64,000 nucleotides of DNA from Chaetoderma sp. LZ-2023a (lineage: Eukaryota > Mollusca > Caudofoveata > Chaetodermatida > Chaetodermatidae), in assembly GCA_034401795.1 (NCBI GenBank), contig CM067369.1:94057712-94121711 (forward strand). The letters are read 5' to 3'. How positions within the stretch are numbered: position 1 is the stretch's first letter; each line of letters opens with the position of its first letter. The notes under the pieces were generated by a model. It ran no database searches. It saw only the letters and a program-made list of their open reading frames with translations, and had not been told where the DNA came from. Positions 34,608 through 46,041 of the stretch are shown here, piece after piece. The position numbers and the translations under genes are program-made.

Positions 34608-34817
34608 TTAACCCTTACCACTCCAACTTCAAAATCTTTACTTTTCAGATTAAATTAAAAGATGAACTGGGTGTTAATTTTTCAACAAATTTGGTGGAAG
34701 ATGTTGTTGTCATAGACAGCAACATCATCCACCAAAATCGTTGAAAAATGTACACCAGTTTCTTGGCTATTGACACCGTAAAAGTTAGAATATTGACATC
34801 AGTGTGGTAAGTGTTAA
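34608..34817. repeat. Family C palindromic MITE (210 bp)
   Basis: TTAA flanks both ends. The terminal repeats are CCCTTACCACTCCAACTTCA and TGACATCAGTGTGGTAAGTG. The centre is GGTGGAAGATGTTGTTGTCA against GACAGCAACATCATCCACC. Confidence 0.85.
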
Positions 34818-35532
34818 AAGTGTTAGTTGCTGCACTACGCTAACTTAGAGGGCCAAGATAGTCGATAATACAAGACAAATATAATTTAACTGATTGCATG
34901 TAAACACTGCAAAAAATAATAAGTGGTACAGAGAAACGCATCTTCAAGATCAGGGTACAGGAACACCTGTGCTCCATCACAAATTTCTCAACAAAACATG
35001 CTTTGACACACTTGTGTCTAGATATTTCACAACTGAAAATCACAGAAAAAGAAATGTACACTTTCATACCATCCAGGTTTTAACATCAGACCCAGATAAT
35101 GCAAACTTCACGGTCCGGAGACAGGCTAAAAAGAGCTGCTGTATCCATCAATCACATTGCATGGCCCCTCTTGACATTAATCAGGTATTGTGAGATTGTC
35201 AAAATTAAACGTCCCACTCCACGTCATAATTAAGATGAGGAAAACTGATTGCAGCTGAAAGATGATTCTACTCCTTCCAGCTGCAGAAAACAATCATTCA
35301 TCATCATCAGTTTCCTAATGCAAAAGTTGATGTTTGATGGACAGACAGATGATGGACATTCGCCATGGCGTAAGTTCACTTTGCCTTTCAGGCCAGGTGA
35401 AGCAAAAATGTAAAATTAAAGATGGCTGGCTACTGGTAAAAGAGATGACCAATCTGCTCCACTTGAACAAAATTTGCTACCATCGATTAGTTTAACGATT
35501 TTGATCCTTATAACTTATTTAAAATCATTTCA

Positions 35533-35915
35533 ATGGACCTTTCCATTTTTAGCTATGCCCCGCCCATCACTAGCTAAGCTCCACACACACCTCGCCGTGT
35601 TGCGATTGATCGACCCCAAATGCCCTAGCTATCAATTTCCTGAAAACTATACAAAGAAGCTGTTGAATATTTTGTAACTAATTTGACTGGGTGCTGTTGC
35701 TGCCTATGGCAATAGCGCCCAGTTAAATTAGTTTCAAAATATTCAACAGAATATTTATTAAACAGTAAAAGCAAAGAATTTGTACAACAACGCATAGCCC
35801 ATCTTCAAATATGCATTCGTGACGTACTTATCGACGTCATTCATTATGATGTCATTGTACACATTATGCAGTTCATTATGATGTCATATGATGGGTGGGT
35901 ACTCTGGAGTTATAT
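35533..35915. repeat. Family B palindromic MITE
   Basis: It starts CAATGGACCTTTCCATTTTT. The core arms are GTTGAATATTTTGTAACTAA and TTAGTTTCAAAATATTCAAC. CRE-like TCGACGTCATTC and TGATGTCAT motifs follow. Confidence 0.8.
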
Positions 35916-36041
35916 ATTTCACCAGAAATGTCACCCAATGATGCGTGTTACTTTTGCCTGGCATCATGAATGGAATACGGTTATATATTATTTTGATCAA
36001 TGTGAAAATTATCACTAAAATCATTAAAATTAAGATCATAC

Positions 36042-36094
36042 CTATTTAAGTTTCTTCTAATATGTGGATGGAAGTCATAACTGAGAGACTTGTC
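36042..36094 (-). CDS. Convertase-like small exon (between Asp and His motifs)
   Basis: This 53-bp exon has acceptor ctgtttcag and donor AATAG followed by gtatga. It encodes DKSLSYDFHPHIRRNLN and the first two bases of the next Ser codon. The SYDF block matches the A-S-Y/F-D-F/V element that follows HPDL in furin-like proteases. The Asp-rich calcium-binding loop that normally follows is missing, so this stretch is about 10 residues shorter than in furin. It joins the exon at 21081 in frame (AG + C gives Ser). The call depends on its position and phase between two clear exons as well as the SYDF motif. Confidence 0.8.
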
Positions 36095-36232
36095 CTGAAA
36101 CAGAAAGATTTTAAACTTATGGCAACCCTTTAGCCATAGTCAGGAATGGCCAACAGTAACATTAGTTTAAAACTATTCAACAGCTTACATAAATAGAAAT
36201 GAATTCCTCTACTGAAGGGCTTGCTATATATT

Positions 36233-36600
36233 AATACTTTAACACTCATATCAACCAAAACGACTTCTGTCGTGGTCTTGAGAAATGTCTATTTGCAAAC
36301 CAATATAAGACGTTTGAAAAATTTACCACCGGATTAACTGGGTCGACAATGGGTTAAATGGTTAATTAATCTTTCAATGGCCAGGATTGATGAAGAAAAT
36401 CAGAAGTTTTTGCATCGTGAATGTCCAGTTGTAAATCTACCATGGGGATATTTTTTTGCAATATTACTCCTGAAATGATGGGCTCAGAAATTTAGCCAGC
36501 CATTCCATCAGAGAATTTTAAAAAACATCTGTTGACCTGTAAATGGATGTTTCTCAAGACCATGACAGAAGCCACATTTGGTCGGCTTGACCACGAAATG
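36233..36600. repeat. Worn family A MITE fragments
   Basis: 36233-36355 carries the TTTAACACTCATATCAACCA end and part of one arm. 36425-36590 carries a diverged palindrome with GGGCTCAGAAATTTAGCCAG. Confidence 0.5.
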
Positions 36601-36799
36601 GTGAAGTCTTGGACAGGATAGATTCCTATAGGGCGATGACTGGCAGTAATGGAGGAATCAAAACTGTCACCAAGTATATGATGTCATATTTAATATGTCA
36701 TATGTAGGCCGACGTCACAAATTCACAATTAAAATGTGTAATGAATGATATAACGAAGTTGTTATGAACATTTAAGTCTGTCATGTGTACGAATTGTAT

Positions 36800-37215
36800 G
36801 TCTTTACTACTTAATAACCATTCTGTTGATTATTTTGAAAATAATTTGACTGGCCGCTGTTTCTGCCTATGCCCAGTCAAATTAGTTTCAGAATATTCAA
36901 CAGCTTACTTGTATTAGTTACCTAAAATTGATATTGGGATTCTGAGAATTTAGGCTTCGATCGATGGCAAAACAGGCAAATGGGTGGAGCATAGATAAAA
37001 GTGGATTCGTCCATTATTTTGTACATGTATCCGAGACTGTGGAACGGGATTTTGATGAAGAAAGGATTGCTGAAGAGGTGATGATCTATTTCTAGCTATG
37101 CCCAGCCCATTTCACGCTAAGCTCCGCCCACTGTTTATGCATGTGGGAATTGATTTGAAACATGATAACTGAATTACCAGAATCTAAATTTCAAGGTAAC
37201 TATACACATAAGCTA
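36800..37215. repeat. Family B fragments
   Basis: 36826-36905 is a core palindrome (GTTGATTATTTTGAAAATAA and TTAGTTTCAGAATATTCAAC). 37088-37215 is a 5' part (AGCTATGCCCAGCCCATTTC, AGCTCCGCCCACTG). Confidence 0.6.
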
Positions 37216-37399
37216 GAAGTCCATTATGTTAAAAATATTCAAAAGTACACTTTATTTAGTGCCGGAAATGTGTTAACTTATTTCTGAGCTGTACTGTATT
37301 GATGATTGCAACAGCAATGAAATATAAGTATCTTTATGTAATACATGTATAATATGATATTCTGATATGTGGCCCGTTAACTATTTAATGGTCAAATTT

Positions 37400-37992
37400 A
37401 ATTTAAACAAGAACGCTGCAGCGTACAATGTCTCGCCTGTGAAGGCATGGATAGAATCTAAGTTCAGTTATCAAATTTATCAAATCTGTGAATTTTTATC
37501 AAAATCTGATAAGCTTTTGTGGAGTAAATTTTCATTTGAAAAACCTTCACTGAAGCAACAATATCCCTAAGCCATAAAATTGTCTATGTTCAAATACCGA
37601 AAATGTATGGAGAATTTTGGAAAATCAATTTCCTTTTTATGTGAGCTAGTCTTAGTGATGGTATAGAACAAATCTCTGAAGTTTTATTGAAATCTGATGA
37701 ATCTTTGTCCTTAACCAAGATGAAAACCTTAACCTAAAGGCATAAAATAGCCACAAAATTATCCAAGTTCACACGTGGAAAAAATATGGAAAAACTTTCA
37801 AAATTGATTTCTTTCTCACATGGACTAGTCCTAATGATCGTATATAACAAATCTGTGAAGCAAGATCTGATGGGGCAATGATGAGAAATATAGATATTTA
37901 AAAACCGTAACCATAAGTACAGATATGGTGACGCCTCTGACGACAACGGAAATAGTGATCCCTATGTCTCGCTTCTGCTTCGCAGGCGAGAC
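37400..37992. repeat. GTCTCGCCTG-bounded repeat element
   Basis: The left part has AAGAACGCTGCAGCGTACAA with TGTCTCGCCTGTGAAGGC. The right end has TATGTCTCGCTTCTGCTTCG with CAGGCGAGAC. Between them are two or three ~180-bp units with AAATCTGATGAATCTTTGTC. It explains the open frame at 37367. Confidence 0.55.
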
Positions 37993-38035
37993 AAAAATCA
38001 AAATATTTACTTATTGAATATCCATCTGCTGGCCA

Positions 38036-38205
38036 ATAGATTGTTTTTGAAAATTGACCACTGGAATAAACGGCTCAGTTATCGAGCCAGTCATTCCAGT
38101 GGTAAATTGTCACAGATTTTCTCCTTTTGGCCTGTAAATGAACATTCCTAAAAAATACTGCAGAGGCCGGTTTTGGCCATCTTGACCATTAAAGGGTTAA
38201 ATTGG
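38036..38205. repeat. Family A palindromic MITE, worn copy
   Basis: The centre is GGCTCAGTTATCGAGCC followed by AGTCATTCCAGTGGTAAATT. The right end TTAAAGGGTTAAA is recognisable. It ends about 50 bp from the convertase exon at 38253. Confidence 0.7.
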
Positions 38206-38252
38206 TCAAACCACCCAGAACTGATTTATAAGATATTACAAAATCTTCATAC

Positions 38253-38372
38253 CACATTGAGATCTTCATGTTTGTGATTTATCCCAGTGCTGACTATGCC
38301 TATGACGATGCCTTTCCCTGTGGCTATCGCCCAAGCGCCAACGACATTCAAGGAGGTCTGTGGGTCACGATA
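38253..38372 (-). CDS. Convertase-like exon carrying the (lost) catalytic Asp motif
   Basis: This 120-bp exon (40 codons, phase 0 at both ends) has acceptor ttttcag and donor gtatga. It starts YRDPQTSLNV and continues through GAW and TGKGIVIGIVSTGINHKHEDL. In active convertases the matching block reads ...LNV..AW...TG.GIVV.ILDDGIE..HPDL, where the first Asp of DDG is the catalytic Asp. Here that DD pair is ST (IVSTGIN), while the surrounding residues, including the HxDL tail, are kept. From QWYL in the previous exon to LNV the spacing is the same as in furin, so the alignment around the lost Asp is secure. The next exon continues in phase 0. Confidence 0.9.
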
Positions 38373-38399
38373 CTGAAAATTACAATATGACTGATGAGA

Positions 38400-40140
38400 T
38401 TAAAGATCAATTAATAATTGCCATGATAGATTGGCAAGCTGATTTATGTGCCATTAACAATATTTTCTAAACAAATTAAGGTAACCGGGGTTTGTAGGAA
38501 TTTGACTCTGGGGTGAGTCTGTGACTATACCGGTCTGTCAGATGGAGTGATTGATGGAGACTGATGGAAAGGCCAATTCTATCCTACTGACTGGATAGAC
38601 GTCAGATGATTATAAATATTCTTCTAGAGCGACAACAACATAGTCTTAACTTGTACTTTGTTTTTCAACTTCAAATTTCACTAATCATTTTACAATACAA
38701 CTTTATATATTCAAACTTCTACATAATTCTCTGCATTTACAACCTTACTCACTGATATGCTCTCCAAGCTCTTAACTCCTTTCTTTTTTTATAATAATTT
38801 CACACATATATATCATACTAGTTTCCAGGCAAAAAAACTTTCACCATTCAAACATGTCGGTTCAATAATTTGTAAAAACATGAATTTTCAGCAATATATT
38901 CAATTAAATACAATCCTTAATAATATCAGGCTTAAACCTCATGTAGCTACTTAACCATTGTAATGCTGAATTTATTGAATTAAATTATTATTGCAGACAG
39001 AATGGTCTGCCAGCAATATGGATTCCATTTTAGAATTATAAATTTGTTAATATATGGGTTCAGCAGTATAATGGTTAAATCTCTATATTTAAAAATCTAT
39101 ATCCATAGTATGAGGATTAAACCTTTCATTTCAATGCTGTACTAATTGTATTTACTTTTTATAATGTTCATACAAAGCAACTATTGAATATTTTTCAAAT
39201 AATTTAACAGAAAATGTTTGCTGCCTCTGGCAGCAACAACCTTCAATCAAATCATTTCCCAAATGTTCAGCAGAATAATTATGACATCATAAATTGCAAT
39301 ACATATATGTATGCTGTAAGTCTCAAAGGGTTAATACACTCCTGTGCTGGTTGTATGTTCTTGCAAACACAATGGGTCAATTAATGACTTAGTAGCTGGT
39401 GGTCTGTAGAACCAGCAGATTATTCAACAATTAAACAGTTCAATAATAACTGGTAATATGTCCTTGTAAATATGCTATTGTTCCTTGATGAGCTGCTTAG
39501 TGCCACTGACTTCAAACCAGTGTAGACTGTACACAATGTTTGTTTTTTTGGATACAATTACTTTAAAATTAAATATAAACAATATTATAATATAGTCAAA
39601 TATTCCTGGGGCACGATAAAATCACTAATACAAACAAGAATTCTGCAAAATTACCGTAAATTTAATCACATAAACAAAGGCTTTAACCTGGTTAATAAGG
39701 CAACGAAATACTTTCATTGGTTGTTAGTGTGAGAAAGTAATTTTATATTGACCAATCAGAATATGGTCATTCTCGAGGCATTGGGTATTATTATGCCAAA
39801 GTCAAGCGCTAGTGACACATCATCATATCAGTGATAATGTAACAATACCACTTATGATGTCCCATAGTATAGTTTGATATTTTGTCAATGTATACTGTTA
39901 TAGCTTTGTAAATAATTAAACGTTGATCCTAGTGCAAATAGTTCACATAGTTCGACTAACAAATACTATATTCTATGGTATAAGTGATCCAATATGCTAG
40001 TTGTCAGGGTGTGATTAACTGGCATCGACAATCATATGCTAATGAAAAATCTAAACTGGCGTTTCAGGGATCTATCTTATTGGAAAATATGTCAAAATTT
40101 CCATTTATATGATAAATAGAATCCCAAACCGTTGTCACAT
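38400..40140. other. AT-rich intron sequence
   Basis: It contains one worn family B core at about 39175-39275 (CTATTGAATATTTTTCAAAT, TGCTGCCTCTGGCAGCAA). No exon is supported. Confidence 0.45.
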
Positions 40141-40381
40141 TTAACCCTCTAACACTCACATCAACCAAAAACGGCTTCTGCAGTGGTCTTCAGAAATGCG
40201 CAGTTGCAGACCAAAACAAGACTATTTTTTGAAAATTTAACACTGGAATACCTGGCTCGATAACCGAGCCAGTCATTCCAGTGGTAAATTTTCAAAAAGA
40301 GTCTTCTTTTGGTCTGCAAATTGATGTTTTATATGAGAAAATTAAAATTTTCTTGAATAAATTCAAGGGTTAAAGTGTTAA
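40141..40381. repeat. Family A palindromic MITE (241 bp)
   Basis: TTAACCCTCTAACACTCACA and AAGGGTTAAAGTGTTAA bound it. The centre is GGCTCGATAACCGAGCC, a perfect stem with a short loop. Confidence 0.88.
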
Positions 40382-41099
40382 TATCACGATTATCAATCTG
40401 GCTGAAAATTATCACTCTGCATTCCCTAAAGCTTGTGCAAAGTACTAATTTTCAATTCACTTGATAATAGTGATATTAAATAGGACCTTAATCAAAATCC
40501 TCTATGCCTTATCTGTCCTCCTCCTTGTCAATCAACATCATACAGAGCTCAGATCAACTTCATTTGATACACTGTAGAATAAATATATGACTGAGATTGG
40601 TTACAGTATGGTATGGTGATAATCTTATATTATTTAATACATAATGCCTGTATTTATTTTTTTTAAAATATTATTATTAAGATATTGAAAATCTTGAAAT
40701 TATTGACAATAACTGATAGTTGTCATATCAAAAACAACCCTATGAGATGAATCAATAATAGCTGGACCAATTTTTCGATATAACTACACCAAATCTTTAA
40801 TCAATCAGCCAACATTTAGGAGAAAGTTACCATACTACATTTCTCGATGTCTGAATCCATCAATCAAAGTAATCGATGGAGACCTATGGCATAGGAAGTA
40901 ATTCTCAAGATGACTGTGCTAAGGCATCACCTAGTCCATCAGCCAATCAGATTTCTCAATAGATGGGAATCTGTTTGATTATGTCTTGAGTTTGGTTGAA
41001 ACTATCCAAGCCGTTCAAATGAGCATAGTAGCAGTCTTTTAAAACAATTTCCTGAACATTTTAGATCCAAGATGGCCTCGGAATACTATTCAATGTAAT

Positions 41100-42550
41100 A
41101 TTTCTTATATCAAAATTTTTCATTTTTAGTCTGTATTGTTTAAAGCGCTAAACAATAATATTCGACTAGATTGGATGGCTGGTGGTGCACAATCGCAAAT
41201 ACCCACATTCACTGATTTGTCCTTGTGGGTGGAGACAAATCTAAATGTCATCTTGCACTCCGTATTCATATGGGCAACTCACATACTCAATTTGGTTGAA
41301 TTCCATCCCACAGTTTCAGAGGCGTATTACAATCAATTTAATCATTTTGACCGCCTTCCACCCACACCTGGGGGGGGGGACCTAAATATAACTGTCCTCT
41401 TGCACTCTGCAATTATATGGGTAACTCAGATAAATTTGATTGAATTTCATCCAATGGTTCCCGAGGCATGTTACAATCAATTTGGCCTTTTGACCATTTC
41501 CACCCTCAAACCTAAATGTAAATATCTTTTTGCACTCCGCAATCATGTGGGTAATGCACCTACCAACTACGCAAAATCACATAATCCCTACACAACAGCA
41601 TTAATTTTGTTGCCATGACAGATGGATGGACTGATGGCTAATAAGATATATGGGGCATGGGAGTGGGAACCAATTGATCCAACAAATAATAGGCTTCTCC
41701 TTAGTCAAATGAGATCTGCACTAACTAATAATCCATGAACACTTTCAAGCAGAGACAGATGGATGGACAGACGGATGACCTGACTGACACACAAAATAAT
41801 CTGCATTTCTCTACTACCATGTCATAGGCAACCTTACCATGAAGTTATCGCACAAAAGTCCAAAATTTGCACAGATGGACAAACACATGGTCAGAAAGGA
41901 AGATGGAAGGATGGACTGACTGATGGCAACACAAAATAACCTCCATTTCTTTACTAACATAGCCACCCTTACCATGAAGTTTCATCATGATACGCCAAGC
42001 ACAAGTAAAGTTATGAAATGAAAACCCAAAATTTGCATAGATGGACAAACATATGGTCAGAAAGGCAGATGGATGGATGGACAGAGGAACTGACCCACAA
42101 ATTAACCTGCATTTTCCTACTACAATAGCTAACATTCCCATGAAATTTCATTTGATACTCCAAGCGACAAGCAGTTATCGAAAGTAAACCTGTGTGTGGA
42201 CGGACAGGCAGACGCATGCAAACATGAACATGATTGAACAAATCGACAGACAGACACATGAACGTAAGCAAATATATATACCCCAACACTTTACGTGAAA
42301 TGATTGAATTCCATTCAACACACTTAGAAGAGTTGTTTTACATTCAATTTCACCTTTTGATGTCCCCACTCCAACCCCTTTGGGGCAGAGACAAATGTAA
42401 ATGTTCTCTTGCACTCCACAATCATATGGGTAACTCACATACCAAATTTCGTTGAATTCCATCCAAGGTCTCGAAGGAGTTGCATTACAATCAATTTGAC
42501 ATTTTGATCTCCTCCACCCACTCCCTGACCCCTGTCCTTGTGCACTCACA
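41100..42550. repeat. ~140-bp tandem/interspersed repeat (ATGGGTAACTCACATA)
   Basis: Units contain CTTGCACTCCRCAATCATAT, GGGTAACTCACATACC, TTTGGTTGAATTCCATCC and TTACAATCAATTT. Those at 41220-41600 give a chance open frame of 160 codons. A GACAGATGGATGGA-type simple repeat and a CACCATGAAGTTTCATC unit at 41750-42170 are part of the same complex. The unit resumes at 42935-43010 after a family B insertion. Confidence 0.7.
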
Positions 42551-42551
42551 A

Positions 42552-42933
42552 TGGACCTTTCCAGTTTTAGCTTGCCCCACCCATCTCTACCTAGCTCCAC
42601 CTACACCACACCTGTGTTGTGATCAATCGATCTCTAAACTCCCTATCAACTTCCAGAAAACTATGCAGGTAAGCTATTGAATATTTTTAAATTCGACTGG
42701 GTGCTGTTGCTGCCTATACAGCGCCCAGTCAAATTAGTTTCAAAATATTCAACAGCATGTTTATTAAATAGCAAAGACATACAATTCATACAACGTGTCA
42801 GACTATTAAGAGTTAAAGACAGGTCAAATAGAATCATTTATGACGTAATGATTATGACATCATCATACACGTCACTTAGCTGATTATGACGTCATATGAT
42901 GTCAGATTGATAGATGGATACTCTGGAAAGGTG
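42552..42933. repeat. Family B MITE inserted in the 140-bp repeat
   Basis: TGGACCTTTCCAG and CTCTGGAAAGGTGA are its ends. The left flank TGCACTCACAA and right flank ATTATATGGGTAACTCAC rejoin as the repeat unit CACTCNRCAATYATATGGGT. It contains TGATTATGACGTCATATGAT. Confidence 0.85.
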
Positions 42934-43125
42934 AATTATATGGGTAACTCACATACCAAATTTGGTTAATTTCAGTCAAATGGTTTTGCAGGAGTGTTAC
43001 AATCAATTTCTATGCACGCATGCATGCACACACCCACGCATGCGCGCACACCCATGCACACAGCCACATAAGCATAATTCCCCCTTTTCTTCAAAGAGTA
43101 TGGGGATAAGTAGGATGAGACTTAC

Positions 43126-43194
43126 AAGGTACCACTGATTCCTCCATTCTGGGTCACGAATAGTGATTACTCTTTTCACGCGATGCAGCACTTT
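43126..43194 (-). CDS. Convertase-like exon: RVKR cleavage site and start of mature domain
   Basis: This 69-bp exon (23 codons, phase 0 at both ends) has an acceptor tag at 43195-43197 and a donor GTAAGT directly after CTT. It encodes KVLHRVKR, a dibasic/furin-type prodomain cleavage site, followed by VITIRDPEWRNQWYL. In kexin/furin-family enzymes the mature protein begins just after an R-x-K-R site, and a D-P-x-x-x-x-Q-W-Y-L block follows a few residues later, so both the order and the spacing fit. The exon was recognised from these two linked motifs. Because the protein lacks a normal catalytic triad, cleavage at RVKR would have to be done by another convertase. Confidence 0.88.
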
Positions 43195-43254
43195 CTACAA
43201 CAAATTAATTAAATTAGTGTTGTTAGTATGTTACAATTAATGTTACCATCTTCA

Positions 43255-43690
43255 CAAAATATGACCAAAATAGATGGATCCATTTCTTTGAATGTCATGC
43301 ACATTTTGAAATTTATTTGACTGGAAGCCCTTGCTGCCTTAGCAAGAGCTTCCAGTCAAATTAATCTCAAAATCGTCAACAGAATAAGTTTTATATAGTA
43401 ACGAATATATTTTTTCAGGAATTTGTTGGTGAAATGGTTAAAGCTCTGCCTTACTTTGTATACACATTTGAATCCATTTTAACAGCTCCCACTTAAATTA
43501 GTTTCAAAATATTTAACAGAATGTTTATTAAATTGGAAATTCACAAAAGGCATATAATTCAGACGCTTCAGTGTCAGACCTTTACATCTTTCATGGCAGC
43601 AATAAGTAATTTGTGAAATCAGCTAACATGTGACATGATTATGGTATCAGAAACTTGAGTGACAGACCGGATACTTCCATTGTAAACCCC
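43255..43690. repeat. Family B fragments
   Basis: A worn core palindrome lies at 43300-43385 (GACTGGAAGCCCTTGCTGCC, AAGAGCTTCCAGTCAAATTA). A 3' half lies at 43488-43690 (AGTTTCAAAATATTTAACAG ... ACTTGAGTGACAGACCGG). Confidence 0.65.
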
Positions 43691-43734
43691 TCCATCAAGA
43701 TTTCCATATCTTCCTGCGTCAATAACTCACCATC

Positions 43735-43850
43735 ATCAAACATACTGACACAGCACAGGCATGATTCTAGCCAATCACCATTCAGGCAGCCGGAGTTCCG
43801 CGCGAGACGTGTCATGACTTGCTGAGATCAGTGTGCATATGGCTTTTAAC
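43735..43850. repeat. Single arm of the compound palindrome family (see 52495)
   Basis: TTCTAGCCAATCACCATTCA, GGCAGCCGGAGTTCC and CATGACTTGCTGAGATCAGT are the complement of 52497-52532 and of 52880-52945. Confidence 0.75.
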
Positions 43851-44541
43851 CAGATCAGTTATTTGTTAACAAATTGCCTTTTAATCTGAAAAATTTGGTT
43901 ATTAACTTGTGTTATATAATAAGACAGTGATAACAAGTTGTAGAAGTTGTTAATTAAAGTCAAAAGCTTTAAGTGTTTTGTGTGATTTGAAGTGTTTTAG
44001 AGTAAATTAAGTTTTACTACATGCTGATAGACAAGAACTAGCTGCCATTTTAGATGCAGAGCAGCAGTCTAGAGTGATTTGGGTCATATGTGGGCAATAA
44101 ATTGCTGACCCAGCCTATCAGTGCAAAGGGGAGGAAGCAAACTTCCAATGAACCCAGTTCACATAGAGCTTTTCAGACATGGAGAGGCACAAATTCTGAT
44201 GATCCCAGTGTACATGCACAGCTTATCAGAGCCAGAGAGGAGCAAACCCCCAGTGGCCTCTGAAACTAACTTTCTACAGGCAAATCTACTCTATCAGCAA
44301 TTGAACCACAGCTGTAAATTGGTCAACTGTGATAGCTGAATTGGGATATGCGGTGTTTTAAATATCATCTGTATCATTATCATTAGTAATTTAGAGCAGA
44401 TGTTCAGCTTTCCTTGTCTGTAAACAGCAGTGAAAGCATCATCTGATAATGCCACACACTGTTTTATGGATTTTTTTTCAATTGGAGTGTCCAGTGTATA
44501 CCAACATGTGCTATAAATTAGCTTAATGTTCACACAATGCT

Positions 44542-44659
<118 letters not shown>

Positions 44660-44884
44660 AAGGGGGTCAATATGTGAATATCCCATTACAATGCAGGACC
44701 TGGCTATATTTAATGGTGCTGAAATAATATGTCAAACTTAGAGGTTAGATGGCTGGCTTGCCAACATTCTATTAAATCTATTAAATGTAGAAATGCCAGC
44801 TGAAAAATAAAAGGAGAAACTCCGTCACATATGTCAGTCGCTGGTCATAACCAAAGTTAATCCAGAATGTAAATCTCGTCTCAG

Positions 44885-45355
44885 CAGCCCTATTTAAAGG
44901 CATTAAAATGCAAAGGGTTAACATTTGCTATGCGCATGCTATAAGTGTGGTGGTAACCTCATTATGGAGAACACCACAATCTAAGAGATTTTATCAATGA
45001 ATAATATATCAAAAATATCAGCTATGCTTAAAACATTTCTTGAGAGTTTTGTTTAGTAAACACTGAAATTCAGGAGTTTAATGTCAGGAAACTGGTTCTA
45101 ATCTGACTTACATAAGCTTAGCTATGTGCTGCTGCTAGCAGCACAAATTGTATATGTTGATCATCTGAGTAACAGATTGAAATAAGTAAATAAGAGCAAT
45201 AAGTAGCCAGTGACCTGTAGGCAAATCCAAGCCTAGGTGTGCAAACAATTGCTTTTCCTGCTTCTGGCAATTACTATTTTAACCATATTATCCTCAAGGC
45301 ATAAGCCCTATTTAAAGGCATTAAAATGCAAAGGGTTAATGTTTGCTATGCTCAT
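44885..45355. repeat. Short direct repeat pair
   Basis: CCCTATTTAAAGGCATTAAA with ATGCAAAGGGTTAA occurs at 44889 and again at 45307, each followed by TTGCTATGC.CATG. Confidence 0.75.
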
Positions 45356-45440
45356 GAGTCAAATATGTCTTTTAGACCAGAGCCTCTCTTTCATCTAAAT
45401 GAGGAAGCCTTTTAAACCCGGGGTATTTAAAGCGGCCTAA

Positions 45441-45705
45441 AATAAGGCCTTACCACAGATGCCTACATGTATGACTGCAAACAGTACAGATGTCAAAAAC
45501 ATATTCTTTTCTTGATAAACGGAGATGCCTACATGTATGACTGCAAACTGTCCATGTATCAAAAAATATTCTTTTCTTGATAAAGCCTTATCACAGCGAT
45601 GCATATGACTGCAAACAACACAGGTATTAAGAATGTATCGGATTCTTTTCTCAAATCAAGGGCTTTTGCATAATGATGTCTATGACTGCAAACAGTACAG
45701 GTATC
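45441..45705. repeat. Short tandem repeat (GACTGCAAACAGTACAG)
   Basis: Three to four units of about 75-85 bp with GATGCCTACATGTATGACTG, CAAACAGTACAG and ATTCTTTTCTTGAT. Confidence 0.7.
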
Positions 45706-46041
45706 AAATACACCTCAATATTATCATTATGATCAACATTTTAAAGCTGAGCACTGGTATCAAGGACCATTATGTGCAAAATGGATGTCTGATAGTTTTA
45801 TCTTGCATTTAGTATCAGGTTGTATTTCTTTTAGCAAGCACATATAAAATGCACTGGTCATTCAGATTCAGACGATTGTTTATTATCTGTTGTATTTGTC
45901 AAAGACAAAAAGCAGGGTTGCATTTACACTTATTTAAATTTTGCCCTGCCTCGAGCAGTGGAATATCATCATTTCAAAATAGATACAATTGCGTTAATTA
46001 CTTTTCTAATTAGGCCTTCTTCTTCTTTTCGATCGCTGGTA

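Noticed and set aside
34894-35193. 99-codon plus-strand open frame
   Set aside because: No recognisable domain, no support from neighbours or repeats; length is within chance for AT-rich sequence.
41136-41618. 160-codon plus-strand open frame
   Set aside because: It lies across ~140-bp non-coding repeat units that recur at 42280-42560 and 42935 without an open frame.
42000-43080. Short frames with repeated Val/Cys/His (MCVRACV type)
   Set aside because: They are translations of CACGCA and GGATGGACAGAC simple repeats.
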